Positions 51,085 through 60,244 of a stretch of DNA of 64,000 bases are shown here, piece by piece. The notes under the pieces are model-generated. The model searched no databases and had not been told where the DNA came from. It saw only the letters and a program-made list of their open reading frames with translations. This stretch comes from Melastoma dodecandrum. Taxonomy: Eukaryota > Streptophyta > Magnoliopsida > Myrtales > Melastomataceae. The DNA is taken from assembly GCA_029817715.1 (NCBI GenBank), contig JARUPY010000398.1, positions 2,232,001-2,296,000 on the forward strand. Reading direction: 5' to 3'. A program made the position numbers and the translations under genes. The first letter of the stretch is position 1, and each line of letters starts with the position of its first letter.

Positions 51085-51386
51085 CGCGCCTCCCGCCCGC
51101 TGCGTCTTCGCACCCAACGCACGAGGACGGCCGGCCCTATGGTGCCCTCGAACAATTGTGACTGCCCACCAGCCATCGCACCGCAACAATGCGCGTCGCT
51201 CGAGATTGGCTGCCGAGGAGGACCCATGGCCTTTACCTCATCCCGCTTCTGTCGGCGATGGCGGCAAGGCCGTCCTGTTGGTCGAAGGTGGCGGCCGCCT
51301 CGATCGTATGACGGTGAACGGCGACAAGGCGCCGTCCCCCTGCCGACGCAATGATCGAACGCCGTTCCAGCCGACAAGGACATCAG
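51085..51386. other. 302-bp divergent intergenic region with a possible 42-codon ORF
   Basis: No clear gene. A plus-strand ATG at 51226 has a strong GAGGAGG site and opens 42 codons to TGA at 51352-51354; the product is Arg-rich and its composition is not convincing. A neighbouring frame in the same stretch looks more protein-like (GDGGKAVLLVEGGGRLDRM) but has no good start, which suggests gene debris. Promoters for the SNase-like and PQQ-dehydrogenase genes must also lie here. Confidence 0.4.
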
Positions 51387-53141
51387 ATGCGCCACCGCCC
51401 TCATCGTCTCGCGCTCATCGCCGCCAGCGCGCTGGTGCCCTTCGCGTCGCCGATCGCCGCGGCAGCTGCCCCGCGGGCCTGCCCCGGCGACGCCGGCGGC
51501 ATCGTGTTGCCGCCGGGCTTCTGCGCGAGCGTCTTCGCCGACCATATCGGTCACGCCCGCCACCTCGCCGTCGCAGCGGACGGCACGGTCTACGTGAACA
51601 CCTGGAGCGGCGTCTATTATCAGAACGATAAGCCGCACGCCGGCGGCTTCCTCGTCGCGCTGAGGGACACAAAAGGCACCGGCACGGCCGACAAGATCGC
51701 GCGCTTCGGGCCCTCGGCCGATCAAGGCGCGCATGGCGGCACCGGCATCGCGATCTACAACGGCGGCGTCTACGCCGAGGAATCCGACAAGATCGTGCGC
51801 TACGATCTGCGGAACGGCGCGATGGTGCCGGACGGACAGGCGAAGGTCGTCGTCTCCGGCATGCCGACGACGGGCGACCATCCGATGCACCCGTTCATCA
51901 TCGATCCGAAAGGGCGCATCCTCGTCGATCTCGGCAGCGCGACGAACGCCTGCCAGGCGAAGAACCGCATGCCGGGTTCGGCGGGACGCGACAACCCCTG
52001 CACGGAACTCGAGACGCGTGCCGGCACATGGGCGTACGACGCCAGCGCGGTCGACCAGCGCTTCTCGCCGAAGGGGCGGTTCGCGACGGGGCTCCGCAAC
52101 GGCGAGGGCTTCGCCTTCGACAAGGACGGTCGCCTCTTCGCAACGCAGCACGGGCGCGACCAGCTCTTCGAGAACTGGCCGGCGCTCTATAAGCAGCCGC
52201 AAGGCGCAGCGCTCCCTGCAGAAGAACTGGTGCTCGAGACGAAGGGCGCCGATTTCGGCTGGCCCTATTGTTACTATGATCCGGACCAGCAAAAGCTCGT
52301 CCTGGCTCCCGAGTTCGGCGGAGACGGCGGCCGCAAGGTCGGCCTCTGTGCGCAGAAGACACCGCCCGTCGCGGCCTTCCCCGCCCATTGGGCGCCCAAC
52401 GATCTCGCGATCTACCAGGGACGCGGGTTTCCGGACGCGTACGACGGTGTCGCCTTCATCGCGTTCCACGGCTCATGGAACCGGGCGCCGGCGCCGCAGG
52501 GCGGCTACAACGTCGTCGTGCAGCCGCTGAAGGACGGGAAGGCCGCGGGCCCGTGGCGCGTCTTCGCCGACGGGTTCGCGGGACCGGACAAGAACCCCGG
52601 CCAGGCGACGCATCGCCCGACCGGCCTCGCCGTCGGCCCCGACGGCGCGCTCTACATCGCGGACGATATCAAGGGCACGATCTGGCGCATAACGTATCGA
52701 GGCGACACATCCGCCGGGCTCCAGGCCGCGCCTGCGGTGACAGGTTCGAGCAAGGTCGTCGACGCCGAGCCGCCGGAGGGCATCCACCCCGATGCGGGGG
52801 CGCCCGTACAGTCCACCGCCAAACTGACGGCGCCGGAGGGAACGACGAAGGAGGAGCTGGCCTTGGGCGCGCAGGTCTTCCTTGGGCAGAAGGACGGAGG
52901 AACATGCGCCGGCTGCCACGGCAACAATGCCAAGGGCACGCCGATCGGGCCGACCTTGATCACCGACCATTGGCTCTGGGGCGACGGCAGCCTGACGGCC
53001 ATCCGGAGCACGATCCAGGGCGGCGTCGCACAGCCGAAGGCACACCCAGGCGCGATGCCGCCCATGGGCGGAGCCCCGCTGACGCCGGAGGACGTGAAGG
53101 CCGTCGCTGCCTACGTCTACGCGCTGAACCACCAAAGCTGA
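51387..53141 (+). CDS. PQQ-dependent sugar dehydrogenase fused to cytochrome c
   Basis: 584 aa from the ATG at 51387 (MRHRPHRLALIAASALVPFA), a signal peptide. The six-bladed beta-propeller of the soluble glucose/sorbosone dehydrogenase type runs to about residue 450 (LPPGFCASVFADHIGHARHL, DHPMHPFIIDPKGRILVDLG, GFAFDKDGRLFATQHGRDQL, FHGSWNRAPAPQGGYN). A cytochrome c domain follows at about 490-584 with C507-A-G-C510-H511 and the distal methionine in GAMPPMGG. It would oxidise an aldose or similar sugar in the periplasm and pass electrons directly to its own haem. PQQ genes are not nearby. It stands alone. Confidence 0.9.
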   Translation: MRHRPHRLALIAASALVPFASPIAAAAAPRACPGDAGGIVLPPGFCASVFADHIGHARHLAVAADGTVYVNTWSGVYYQNDKPHAGGFLVALRDTKGTGTADKIARFGPSADQGAHGGTGIAIYNGGVYAEESDKIVRYDLRNGAMVPDGQAKVVVSGMPTTGDHPMHPFIIDPKGRILVDLGSATNACQAKNRMPGSAGRDNPCTELETRAGTWAYDASAVDQRFSPKGRFATGLRNGEGFAFDKDGRLFATQHGRDQLFENWPALYKQPQGAALPAEELVLETKGADFGWPYCYYDPDQQKLVLAPEFGGDGGRKVGLCAQKTPPVAAFPAHWAPNDLAIYQGRGFPDAYDGVAFIAFHGSWNRAPAPQGGYNVVVQPLKDGKAAGPWRVFADGFAGPDKNPGQATHRPTGLAVGPDGALYIADDIKGTIWRITYRGDTSAGLQAAPAVTGSSKVVDAEPPEGIHPDAGAPVQSTAKLTAPEGTTKEELALGAQVFLGQKDGGTCAGCHGNNAKGTPIGPTLITDHWLWGDGSLTAIRSTIQGGVAQPKAHPGAMPPMGGAPLTPEDVKAVAAYVYALNHQS

Positions 53142-53150
53142 GGCCAGCGG

Positions 53151-53468
53151 TCAACGCGTGATCGAGGCCGCGAGCCACGCGCCGTAGGCCTCGCTCGCCG
53201 CCGTGACCGGCGTCATCACGAGCTCCGGCACGCCGTAAGGGTGGATCGCGGCGACGGCGGACGAAACCGCCGCGAAATTCGCCGCCTGGATCTTACAGAG
53301 GAGCAGATGTTCGAACCCGCGCTCGATACGCCCCTCCCAGCGATACACGCTCGTGATCGGCGCGATCTGCACGCAGGCGGCGAGCCGGTCGGCGACGAGG
53401 CGATCGGCGAGGCGCTCCGCGGTCTCGGCGTCGGGCGCCGTCGTCGAGAGGATCGCATAGTCCGTCAT
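53151..53468 (-). CDS. cutA: Divalent cation tolerance protein CutA
   Basis: 105 aa. The trimeric ferredoxin-like fold of CutA: AILSTTAPDAETAERLADRLV, AACVQIAPITSVYRWEGRIE, LLLCKIQAANFAAV, IHPYGVPELVMTPV. The family is linked to copper and other metal tolerance. Its ATG overlaps the stop of the cyclase-family gene by 4 bp (ATGA). Confidence 0.95.
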   Translation of the reverse strand: MTDYAILSTTAPDAETAERLADRLVADRLAACVQIAPITSVYRWEGRIERGFEHLLLCKIQAANFAAVSSAVAAIHPYGVPELVMTPVTAASEAYGAWLAASITR

Positions 53469-54268
53469 GGCAGGACCGCGAAGACGCGGGCCGGAAAGCC
53501 CAGCCCGTTCTTCACCTTGGGCCAGGTCGCGACGATGAAGGCGCCGGTCGCCGGCACCTTGTCGAGGTTCGCCAGGGCTTCGATCTGGTAGTGCCCCGCG
53601 TTCAGAAGGTAGCTCTCGCCCTCCATCCGCGGTGTCGCATCCGTGTCGAGGCTCTCATGTCCCGTCGCGACGACGCCGCGCTGCTCGTAGAGCACCTTCA
53701 ACACGGGCAGCGACCACGCCGGAAACGGCTGCCGCTTGAATTTGGCTGGATCGTTCCAGTCCTTCGAGAGGTCCGTGCGCAGCGCGACGAACGCGCCTTT
53801 CGGCACCGGGCCGTGCTGCGTCTCCCAGCTCGCGAGATCGTCGAGCGAGAAGGCATGGTTCGGATCCGCGCCGAGGTACGGCGTGTCGTCGAGCACGACG
53901 AGCGGCAAGATCATCTGGTCGAGCGGAATCTCGTCCATCGTCTGGCCGGTCGGCGCGAAATGCGCCGGTGGATCGACATGCGTGCCGTATTGTCCGACCA
54001 TCGCGTAATAGGTGGCGCGAAAACCATCGCGCGCGATCGTGTAGGCTTCGAGCGTGTGCGGATCGACGGCGGGCGTGAAGCGCGCCTGGCCGAAGCCGGA
54101 CCAGACTGGCGTGGCCGGCCCGAAACTATGCGTGAGATCGACCTTCGGGTGGGCGGCGATGACGGCGAAGGCGTCCGCGAGGCTCGGCGCGGACGGCGGC
54201 CGGGCCGTCTCGGACCGCGCGGCCGGTGCGACGAGCATGAAGGCGAGGCAGAGCCAGATGGACCGCAT
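53465..54268 (-). CDS. Cyclase-family (kynurenine-formamidase-like) secreted hydrolase
   Basis: 267 aa from the ATG at 54268 (MRSIWLCLAFMLVAPAARS), a signal peptide; 5 more codons upstream are possible. The metal-site motif of the family is HXGTHXDXPXHF, present as GQYGTHVDPPAHF. DLTHSFGPATPVW and the distal GHESLDTD, LLNAGHYQIEAL blocks also match. Cytoplasmic members hydrolyse N-formylkynurenine or similar amides; this copy is exported, so the substrate is probably different. Coupled to cutA. Confidence 0.9.
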   Translation of the reverse strand: MRSIWLCLAFMLVAPAARSETARPPSAPSLADAFAVIAAHPKVDLTHSFGPATPVWSGFGQARFTPAVDPHTLEAYTIARDGFRATYYAMVGQYGTHVDPPAHFAPTGQTMDEIPLDQMILPLVVLDDTPYLGADPNHAFSLDDLASWETQHGPVPKGAFVALRTDLSKDWNDPAKFKRQPFPAWSLPVLKVLYEQRGVVATGHESLDTDATPRMEGESYLLNAGHYQIEALANLDKVPATGAFIVATWPKVKNGLGFPARVFAVLP

Positions 54269-54390
54269 GACGTCTCCGAGCAAGAGGCGAGAAGCTGGCC
54301 AGCCTAGCGAGCTTCCGCCCGCGAACCAACCCGCGGGAGATGACGCGGCGGCTACGCACCACTAGGATCGCATCGAAGCGCGAGAGTTGG

Positions 54391-54870
54391 ATGCCGAGCC
54401 TCATCGAGCCCGTCGCCCCGGTGGACGGGCGCCAGTCGCAGATGGCCCTCTTCGTCGCCCGCGGCGCCCGGCGCCTGTTGCGGGCCCGCGGCTTCGCGAG
54501 TCTTACCGAGATGCCGCTGCGCTCGGGACGGCGCGCCGACATCGTCGCGCTCGGGGGCGACGGCACCGTGCTGATCGTCGAGGTGAAATCTTCGATCGCC
54601 GATTTCCGGGCGGACGCCAAATGGCGCGAATACCGCCAGCATTGCGACCGGCTCTATTTCGCGATCGCCGACACCGTGCCGCCCGAGATCATGCCGGAGG
54701 ATGCCGGCCTCATCATCGCGGATGCATATGGCGCGGCGTTGGTCCGCGAGGCGCCTGAACACCGGCTGTCGCCCGCGACGCGTCGCATGGTGACGCTGCG
54801 CTTCGCGCAACTTGCCGCGAACCGGATGCACGCGCTCGTCGACCCCGCCCTGGCTCAGCCGATCGAGTAG
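54391..54870 (+). CDS. mmcB: MmcB-family DNA repair protein
   Basis: 159 aa from the ATG at 54391. MmcB is a PD-(D/E)XK-like nuclease-fold protein found in alphaproteobacteria and induced in the SOS response of Caulobacter, where it supports mitomycin C resistance. The nuclease core is visible: RSGRRADIVALGGDGTVLIVEVKSSIADFRADAKW (D of RADI, E and K of VEVKS). Then the helix-loop YRQHCDRLYFAIADTVPPEI follows. It is convergent with the DUF1194 gene, leaving 4 bp. Confidence 0.9.
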   Translation: MPSLIEPVAPVDGRQSQMALFVARGARRLLRARGFASLTEMPLRSGRRADIVALGGDGTVLIVEVKSSIADFRADAKWREYRQHCDRLYFAIADTVPPEIMPEDAGLIIADAYGAALVREAPEHRLSPATRRMVTLRFAQLAANRMHALVDPALAQPIE

Positions 54871-54874
54871 CGGG

Positions 54875-55654
54875 TCAGCGCACGATGCCGCGCCGGGCGT
54901 CGCTGATCTCGAGCACGAACTTCTGGCGCAAGGCACGCGTGAAGTCTCCGTAGCCTTTCGCCACCATCAGGAACGCGCCGGGGCCGCCGACGACATAGTC
55001 CTTGTACCAACGATCGAGCGTCGTCTGATCGTTCCCCGGATCCGAGGACATCCGCGGAAAGCCGAAGCCGGGAGCCCGGAACGCGCCGACGTTGACCGTG
55101 TCGTTGACGCCTGGCTCGATGATCGGCAGCCCGTTGATCGTCGCGCCCGAGGCAAGAACGACGCGCTTCTCCGTCTTCAGCTCGTCCGGCGGCATGCAAT
55201 TGTCGATGCCGTCGCCCGAGACATCGATGACGACATGCGCCGCGCGGACCGGCAGATCGGGCAGGATGAGGCCGGAGAGGTGGCGATAGAGTCGTCCGAG
55301 GCAGGTGAAGTTGCCGCCCTCCAGCGGCAGCTTGCGGACGTCCTCCGCCGTCGCTCTCGCGTCGGCATCGCCGGCGATGCGGCGCCAGTTCATCACCACC
55401 TTCGGATGGTCGGCCCAAGCCACGAGCATGAAGAGGATGCCGCCGCCGTCGCTGATGGCGGCGCGCACGCTCGGATCGAGCAGTGCCTCGGCCAGCCCTT
55501 CCATCTGCAACCGGTAACGCCCCTCGTCCACGGAGCCGGACACGTCGACGGCGACGATGAGAGCGATGGGCGCGGACGTGTCGGCCGCGAGCGCCGGAGG
55601 CGCCAGGAGGAGGCTCGCGAGCAGCACCCAGACGAGAGCCGCCCGCCGCCGCAC
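54875..55654 (-). CDS. DUF1194 (vWA-like) secreted protein
   Basis: 259 aa from a GTG start, with a signal peptide MRRRAALVWVLLASLLLAPP... ALA. The von Willebrand A-like domain has MIDAS-type VDVSGSVDEGRYRLQ and SGDGIDNCM; DUF1194 proteins keep this set and often one disulfide (FTCLG... NCMPP). Such proteins are common in Hyphomicrobiales and of unknown function. It starts 4 bp before the panD stop on the same strand (panD ends at 55659), so the two are probably co-transcribed. Confidence 0.88.
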   Translation of the reverse strand: MRRRAALVWVLLASLLLAPPALAADTSAPIALIVAVDVSGSVDEGRYRLQMEGLAEALLDPSVRAAISDGGGILFMLVAWADHPKVVMNWRRIAGDADARATAEDVRKLPLEGGNFTCLGRLYRHLSGLILPDLPVRAAHVVIDVSGDGIDNCMPPDELKTEKRVVLASGATINGLPIIEPGVNDTVNVGAFRAPGFGFPRMSSDPGNDQTTLDRWYKDYVVGGPGAFLMVAKGYGDFTRALRQKFVLEISDARRGIVR

Positions 55655-55658
55655 CGGC

Positions 55659-56030
55659 TCAGGCGTCCAAGAGCATCTTCGGCTGCTCGGCGATGAGGTC
55701 GATCACGCGGTTCGTGGCATCGAGGATCGCGACGGTGGCCGACGCGGGCGCTGCCGCCAGCTCGAAGCCCATGATGATGATCTGCTCGCCCTCGCCGATC
55801 AGATGCGCCGCGGCGCCGTTCATGCAGATCTCGCGCGAGCCGCGCGCACCGGCGATCGTGTAGGTCTCGAGCCGCGCGCCCGACGTGTTGGAGACGACGA
55901 GCACCTTCTCGCCCGGCCACAGGCCCACGGCATCGAGGAGGTCGGCGTCGATCGTGATCGAGCCGACATAGGCGAGGTTCGCCTCGGTGACGATGGCATT
56001 GTGAAGCTTGGATCGCAGGATCCAGCGCAT
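55659..56030 (-). CDS. panD: Aspartate 1-decarboxylase
   Basis: 123 aa. PanD makes beta-alanine for pantothenate and coenzyme A. The self-processing site is the Gly23-Ser24 bond in YVGSITID, which yields the pyruvoyl cofactor at Ser24. Family blocks [31 protein letters not shown] [17 protein letters not shown] and [22 protein letters not shown] are present. It is separate from panB and panC, which are not in the window. Confidence 0.97.
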   Translation of the reverse strand: MRWILRSKLHNAIVTEANLAYVGSITIDADLLDAVGLWPGEKVLVVSNTSGARLETYTIAGARGSREICMNGAAAHLIGEGEQIIIMGFELAAAPASATVAILDATNRVIDLIAEQPKMLLDA

Positions 56031-56118
56031 TGGCGTATTCCCGAGGCGGCGTGAGCCGGGCGCGCCCGCGCGCCCGCCTTCCCTATAGAGGTTTGGGTGC
56101 GGTGCGAAAAGGGTGCCG

Positions 56119-58800
56119 TCATCCTGTCTTCATTCTGGCGATGGCTGTGGCCAGCGGGACGCTCGCGTCTTCGTATCCGGCCCAGGCCTTCGAGCGCGCC
56201 AGCAGCTTCGGCACCGTGCGGATCGTGTAGCGACCCGGATCGAGGTCCGCCTTCACCTGCGTCCAGGTCAGCGGCATCGACACATGGGCGGGCGGCCGCG
56301 CCCGCGGCGAGAGCGGCGCCACCGCCGTCGAGAGAAGGTCGTTGCGCAGATAGTCGAGAAAGATCTTGCCGCGGCGCGCCGCCTTGGACGCCTTGGTGAG
56401 GAAACGCGCCGGCGCATCGCGCTCCACCCCCACGCAGACGGCGCGCGCGAACGCCTTCGCCTCGTCCCAGGAGAGCGTCTCCTGCGGCGCGAGGGGCGTG
56501 ACGACATGGAGCCCCTTGCCGCCCGTGGTCTTGCAGAAGGTGGCGAGCCCGAGATGTTCGAGGCGGGCGCGCAGCTCCTTGGCGGCCGCGACGACCTCGG
56601 CGAAGGCGAGTTCCGGCGCCGGATCGAGATCGAAGACGAGGCGCTGCGGCACCGCCGGCGCGCCGGGCGCGCCGTTGCCGGGATGCAGCTCCAGCCCGCC
56701 GCTCTGCGCGACGGCGACCAGCGCCTCCGGCGTGTCGATCGTGATGTAGGCCGCGCGGTCCCCCGCGATGCGGATCGTGCCCAGATGCGCCGATCCGCCC
56801 GCCATGGCGTGGCGCTGGAAGAAGTGCTGGCCGTCGATTCCATCCGGCGCCCGGACGATGGAGCACGGGCGTCCCGTGACGTGCGGCAGCATCCAATCCG
56901 CGACGGCCGCAAAGTAGCGCGCAAGATCCGCCTTGGTGACCGGCTCGCCGTCCCCGGCATCCGGCCAGAGCGCCTTGTCGGGGTTCGAGAGCGTCACCTC
57001 GCGCACCGCCACCCGCCCCTTGCGCGCCGGCGGCGGGCGGAACGGGGTCCCCTCGGCCAGCGGACCATCCTTCGAGGATATCGGCGTTCGCGCGGGGGGA
57101 TCCGCCGTCACGTCCTTCGCCGAAACGTCCTCGCGCAGTCGCTTGAAGGCGGCCTGCCGCACGAGCCCGTCGCTCGACCAGCCGGCGAATTCGATCTCGG
57201 CGACGAGCACAGGATCCAGCCAACGGATCGCCCGGTCGCGCGGGGGCGCCGCCTTGCGGTCGAAGGGACTCGTCTTGCGTGCATGCCCCTCGAGCTTGGG
57301 CATGAGGGCGGCGACCTTGGCCGCGCTGAAGCCGCTGCCGATCCGACCGACATGGACCAGGGCGCCGTCGCGGAAGACGCCGCCGATCAGGGAGCGGAAT
57401 GCGCCGGCCGTCTCCGTCCAGGCGCCGAGCACGACCTCGTGCGTCGGACGGGCCTTCGCCTTGGTCCAGGTATCGCTGCGCCCCGAGCGATAGGTGGCGT
57501 CCGCTTTTTTCGAGACGATCCCCTCGAGCCCCATCTCGCGCGCGGACGCGAAGACGGCCGCGCCGTCCGTCGCGAAATGCTCGACGAAGCGCAAGCGCCG
57601 ACCCGCCTTGGCTTGCGAAAGAAGCTGCTCCAGCCGCTCCTTGCGGAGCGCGAGGCGCAGGCCGCGCAGGTCCTCGCCCTCTTGAAACAAGAGGTCGAAG
57701 GCGAAGAAGACGAGCCCGGCGGTCTTCGCCCCGGCCAGCGCGGCCTGCAGCGCCGAGAAATCCGGCCGTCCCTCGCCATCGAGCGCGACGACCTCGCCGT
57801 CGACGAGCGCCTCCGGCAGCTTCGCGGCCGCCTCGGCGATCTCCGGAAATTTCTGCGTCCAGTCGAGACCCGTGCGCGTGCGCAGCTCCGCCCGCTTGCC
57901 GTCGACGCGAAGCTGCAGACGGTACCCGTCGAACTTGATCTCGTGCAGCCAGCCCTTGCCCGACGGCGGCTTGGCCACGCTCGCGCAAAGCTGCGGCGCG
58001 ACGAACGAAGGCATTTTCGTCGCGCGAGGTGCCGTGGCGCGTGCCGCTGCGGCGAGCTTCGCGCGCGGCGAGGCTCCCGCGGCCGCCGGACCTGCCTGCC
58101 GCTCGCGTTCGGCCGGCGCATGGCCTTTCGAGGAGTCCCAGACCGCGTCGGCGCGCGGGGCCTTCGACGGGGAAAGCATGAAGGCGCTCGGCCTTCGGCC
58201 CTTGCCGGCCGCGATGGTCGCGAGATCGCGTCCTGAGGCGACGGATGTGTCGATCGCGAGGATGCCACCGCCCTCCTCCGTATCGTTCGCGGCGGCGTCG
58301 CGATGCTTGATGAGCAGCCAGTTGGTTCGCTTGCCACCGGTCCTGTCGTGGCGCAGACGGACGAGCACGAAGCTGCCCTTCAGCCGCTTGCCGGCGAGCG
58401 TGAACTTCAGCTCCCCGTCCGCCAGCGCCTTGGCGGGCGGCGTCTTGCCCTCCGGCTCCCAGGTCCCGCGATCGAACAGCTGCACGGTGCCGCCGCCGTA
58501 TTGCCCCTTCGGGATCGTGCCTTCGAAGTCGCCGTAGCCCAGCGGATGGTCTTCGACCTCGACGGCGAGGCGCTTGTCCGCGGGGTTGAGCGACGGCCCC
58601 TTCGTCACCGCCCAGGACTTGAAGACACCATCGAGTTCGAGGCGGAGATCGTAGTGAAGACGCGTGGCATCGTGGCGCTGCACGACGAAGCGCAACGCCT
58701 TCGAGCGGCGCACCGGATCGTCGCCGCGCGGCTCGGCGGTCTTCTGAAAGTCGCGTTTCGCTTCGTATCGCGTCAGCTTTTCGCGTGTTGCACTTGCCAT
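56119..58800 (-). CDS. ligD: Multidomain DNA ligase D (LigD), NHEJ
   Basis: 893 aa from the ATG at 58800. Three domains in the order PE, LIG, POL: a 3'-phosphoesterase (about 25-190; [40 protein letters not shown]), an ATP-dependent ligase with the catalytic lysine K289 in [12 protein letters not shown] (about 275-560), and a primase-polymerase (about 590-893; TRKDLARYF-like [41 protein letters not shown]). LigD with Ku repairs double-strand breaks by end joining. No ku gene is in the window, so it must be elsewhere. Not operonic with panD. Confidence 0.97.
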   Translation of the reverse strand: MASATREKLTRYEAKRDFQKTAEPRGDDPVRRSKALRFVVQRHDATRLHYDLRLELDGVFKSWAVTKGPSLNPADKRLAVEVEDHPLGYGDFEGTIPKGQYGGGTVQLFDRGTWEPEGKTPPAKALADGELKFTLAGKRLKGSFVLVRLRHDRTGGKRTNWLLIKHRDAAANDTEEGGGILAIDTSVASGRDLATIAAGKGRRPSAFMLSPSKAPRADAVWDSSKGHAPAERERQAGPAAAGASPRAKLAAAARATAPRATKMPSFVAPQLCASVAKPPSGKGWLHEIKFDGYRLQLRVDGKRAELRTRTGLDWTQKFPEIAEAAAKLPEALVDGEVVALDGEGRPDFSALQAALAGAKTAGLVFFAFDLLFQEGEDLRGLRLALRKERLEQLLSQAKAGRRLRFVEHFATDGAAVFASAREMGLEGIVSKKADATYRSGRSDTWTKAKARPTHEVVLGAWTETAGAFRSLIGGVFRDGALVHVGRIGSGFSAAKVAALMPKLEGHARKTSPFDRKAAPPRDRAIRWLDPVLVAEIEFAGWSSDGLVRQAAFKRLREDVSAKDVTADPPARTPISSKDGPLAEGTPFRPPPARKGRVAVREVTLSNPDKALWPDAGDGEPVTKADLARYFAAVADWMLPHVTGRPCSIVRAPDGIDGQHFFQRHAMAGGSAHLGTIRIAGDRAAYITIDTPEALVAVAQSGGLELHPGNGAPGAPAVPQRLVFDLDPAPELAFAEVVAAAKELRARLEHLGLATFCKTTGGKGLHVVTPLAPQETLSWDEAKAFARAVCVGVERDAPARFLTKASKAARRGKIFLDYLRNDLLSTAVAPLSPRARPPAHVSMPLTWTQVKADLDPGRYTIRTVPKLLARSKAWAGYEDASVPLATAIARMKTG

Positions 58801-58915
58801 CGGCTCGCCTTCGACCTTCGCCGCCGCTCGAAGAACTATCTTGCGAGCCTTTGCCGAATGCAAAGCCTTCGCGAGATCTTGCGGGCGTCGCATCTCACCT
58901 TTGGAAGCCCGAGCG

Positions 58916-60076
58916 TCAGGTGTCGACGATGCCCGTCGTACGGTCGGGCGCGGCGCGCCCGTGCGGCAGGGCGAGGTAGTCCTCCGACTGCATTTCGTTG
59001 AGGCGGGAGACCGTGCGCTCGAACTCGAAGGCCTCACGGCCCTCCGTGCCCGCGAACAGCCGGTCGGGCGGCGCGTCAGCCGACATGAACAGCTTCACGT
59101 GCGCCTCGTAGAGCGAATCGATCAGGATGATGAAGCGCTTCGCCTCGTTGCGCTGCGACGCGCTCATAACCGGCACGTCATCGAGGACGACGGTCTGGAA
59201 GCGCTCGGCGATGGCGAGATAGTCCTGCGCGCCGAGCGGCTTTTCGCACAGATCTCGGAAGGCGAAGCGGGCGACCTGGCCGCGCGCCTGCGGCACAGCG
59301 ACGGACCGGCCGAGCACCTGGAGCGTCGTCGCCCGCCCCTCCTCGCGGCCGGTCAACGCCTTGAACATTCTCGTCAGCGCGGCCCGTGCGGCGGCGTCGG
59401 CCGGCACGTGGTAGGCCTGCACGCCGGCCAGCTTCTGCATGCGGTAGTCGGTCTTCGCCTCGAGATGGATGACGTCCATCTGCGCCTCGATCAGCGCGAT
59501 CGAGGGCAGGAAGAGATCGCGGTTGAGCCCGCCTTCGTAGAGCCGCTCCGGCGCGATGTTCGACGTCGCCACGATGACGACGCCGCGATCGAACAGGCCC
59601 TTGAAGAGCCGCCCCAGGATCATCGCGTCGGCGATGTCGCTCACGGTGAATTCGTCGAAGCAGAGCAGCGTCGCCTCGCGCGCGATCCGCTCCGCGGTCG
59701 GGTCGATCGGATCGTCTCCCTTGATCGTGCCCTTCTTCACACCCTGGCGGTGCGCGAAGATGGCCGCATGCACCTCGCCCATGAAGGCGTGGAAATGCAC
59801 GCGCCGCTTGCGGGCGATGTCGACGCGATCGAAGAACATGTCCATCAGCATGGACTTGCCGCGTCCGACGCCGCCCCAGATGTAGAGGCCGCGCGGCACC
59901 TTGTCCGCCTGCGTGCCGCCGAAGAGCCAGCCCAGCGCCGCGGATTTTCGCGCGGGACTGTAGCCGTCGAGCGCGTCGCAGAGGCGGTCGAGACGCGCGA
60001 CGGCCGCCTCCTGCGCAGGGTCGCGCTCGATCAAACCCTCCCGCACCTTGGCATCGTAGATCTGGCGGATGGGCAT
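58916..60076 (-). CDS. zapE: Cell division protein ZapE (AFG1-like ATPase)
   Basis: 386 aa from the ATG at 60076 (MPIRQIYDAKVREGL); a TTG five codons upstream is an alternative. P-loop ATPase of the AFG1/ZapE family: Walker A GLYIWGGVGRGKSMLMDMF, Walker B LLCFDEFTVSDIADAM, and SNIAPERLYEGGLNRDLFLP. ZapE acts on the Z-ring in E. coli. It is a housekeeping gene at the edge of the photosynthesis cluster, 170 bp after the pufC stop, with the pufC terminator in between. Confidence 0.95.
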   Translation of the reverse strand: MPIRQIYDAKVREGLIERDPAQEAAVARLDRLCDALDGYSPARKSAALGWLFGGTQADKVPRGLYIWGGVGRGKSMLMDMFFDRVDIARKRRVHFHAFMGEVHAAIFAHRQGVKKGTIKGDDPIDPTAERIAREATLLCFDEFTVSDIADAMILGRLFKGLFDRGVVIVATSNIAPERLYEGGLNRDLFLPSIALIEAQMDVIHLEAKTDYRMQKLAGVQAYHVPADAAARAALTRMFKALTGREEGRATTLQVLGRSVAVPQARGQVARFAFRDLCEKPLGAQDYLAIAERFQTVVLDDVPVMSASQRNEAKRFIILIDSLYEAHVKLFMSADAPPDRLFAGTEGREAFEFERTVSRLNEMQSEDYLALPHGRAAPDRTTGIVDT

Positions 60077-60186
60077 CGTCGCGGAGGTCAATCCAGAGCG
60101 GGTTTTCGCTTATCCGGGCTTTGCCGGCCACGGGCAAGAGCGGGAGCCGCGACGTTCGCCGAACGGACCGGCGTCGCGCGAACGAG

Positions 60187-60223
60187 AGAAATGAAAAGGC
60201 CCCCGCCCTTCGGCGGAGGCCTT
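60187..60223 (-). terminator. Intrinsic terminator of the puf operon
   Basis: On the minus strand AAGGCCTCCGCC (60223-60212) pairs with GGCGGGGGCCTT, one mismatch, with a GAAG-type loop, followed by TTCATTTC. It lies about 20 bases after the pufC stop, so it marks the end of the photosynthetic operon. Confidence 0.88.
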
Positions 60224-60244
60224 GATTGCTGCAGCGAAGAGACC

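Noticed and set aside
56113..58236. 707-codon plus-strand frame over ligD
   Set aside because: Antisense shadow; the minus frame carries all three LigD domains.
56119..60076. Ku gene next to ligD
   Set aside because: Both sides were inspected: panD and zapE flank it, with no Ku-like frame.
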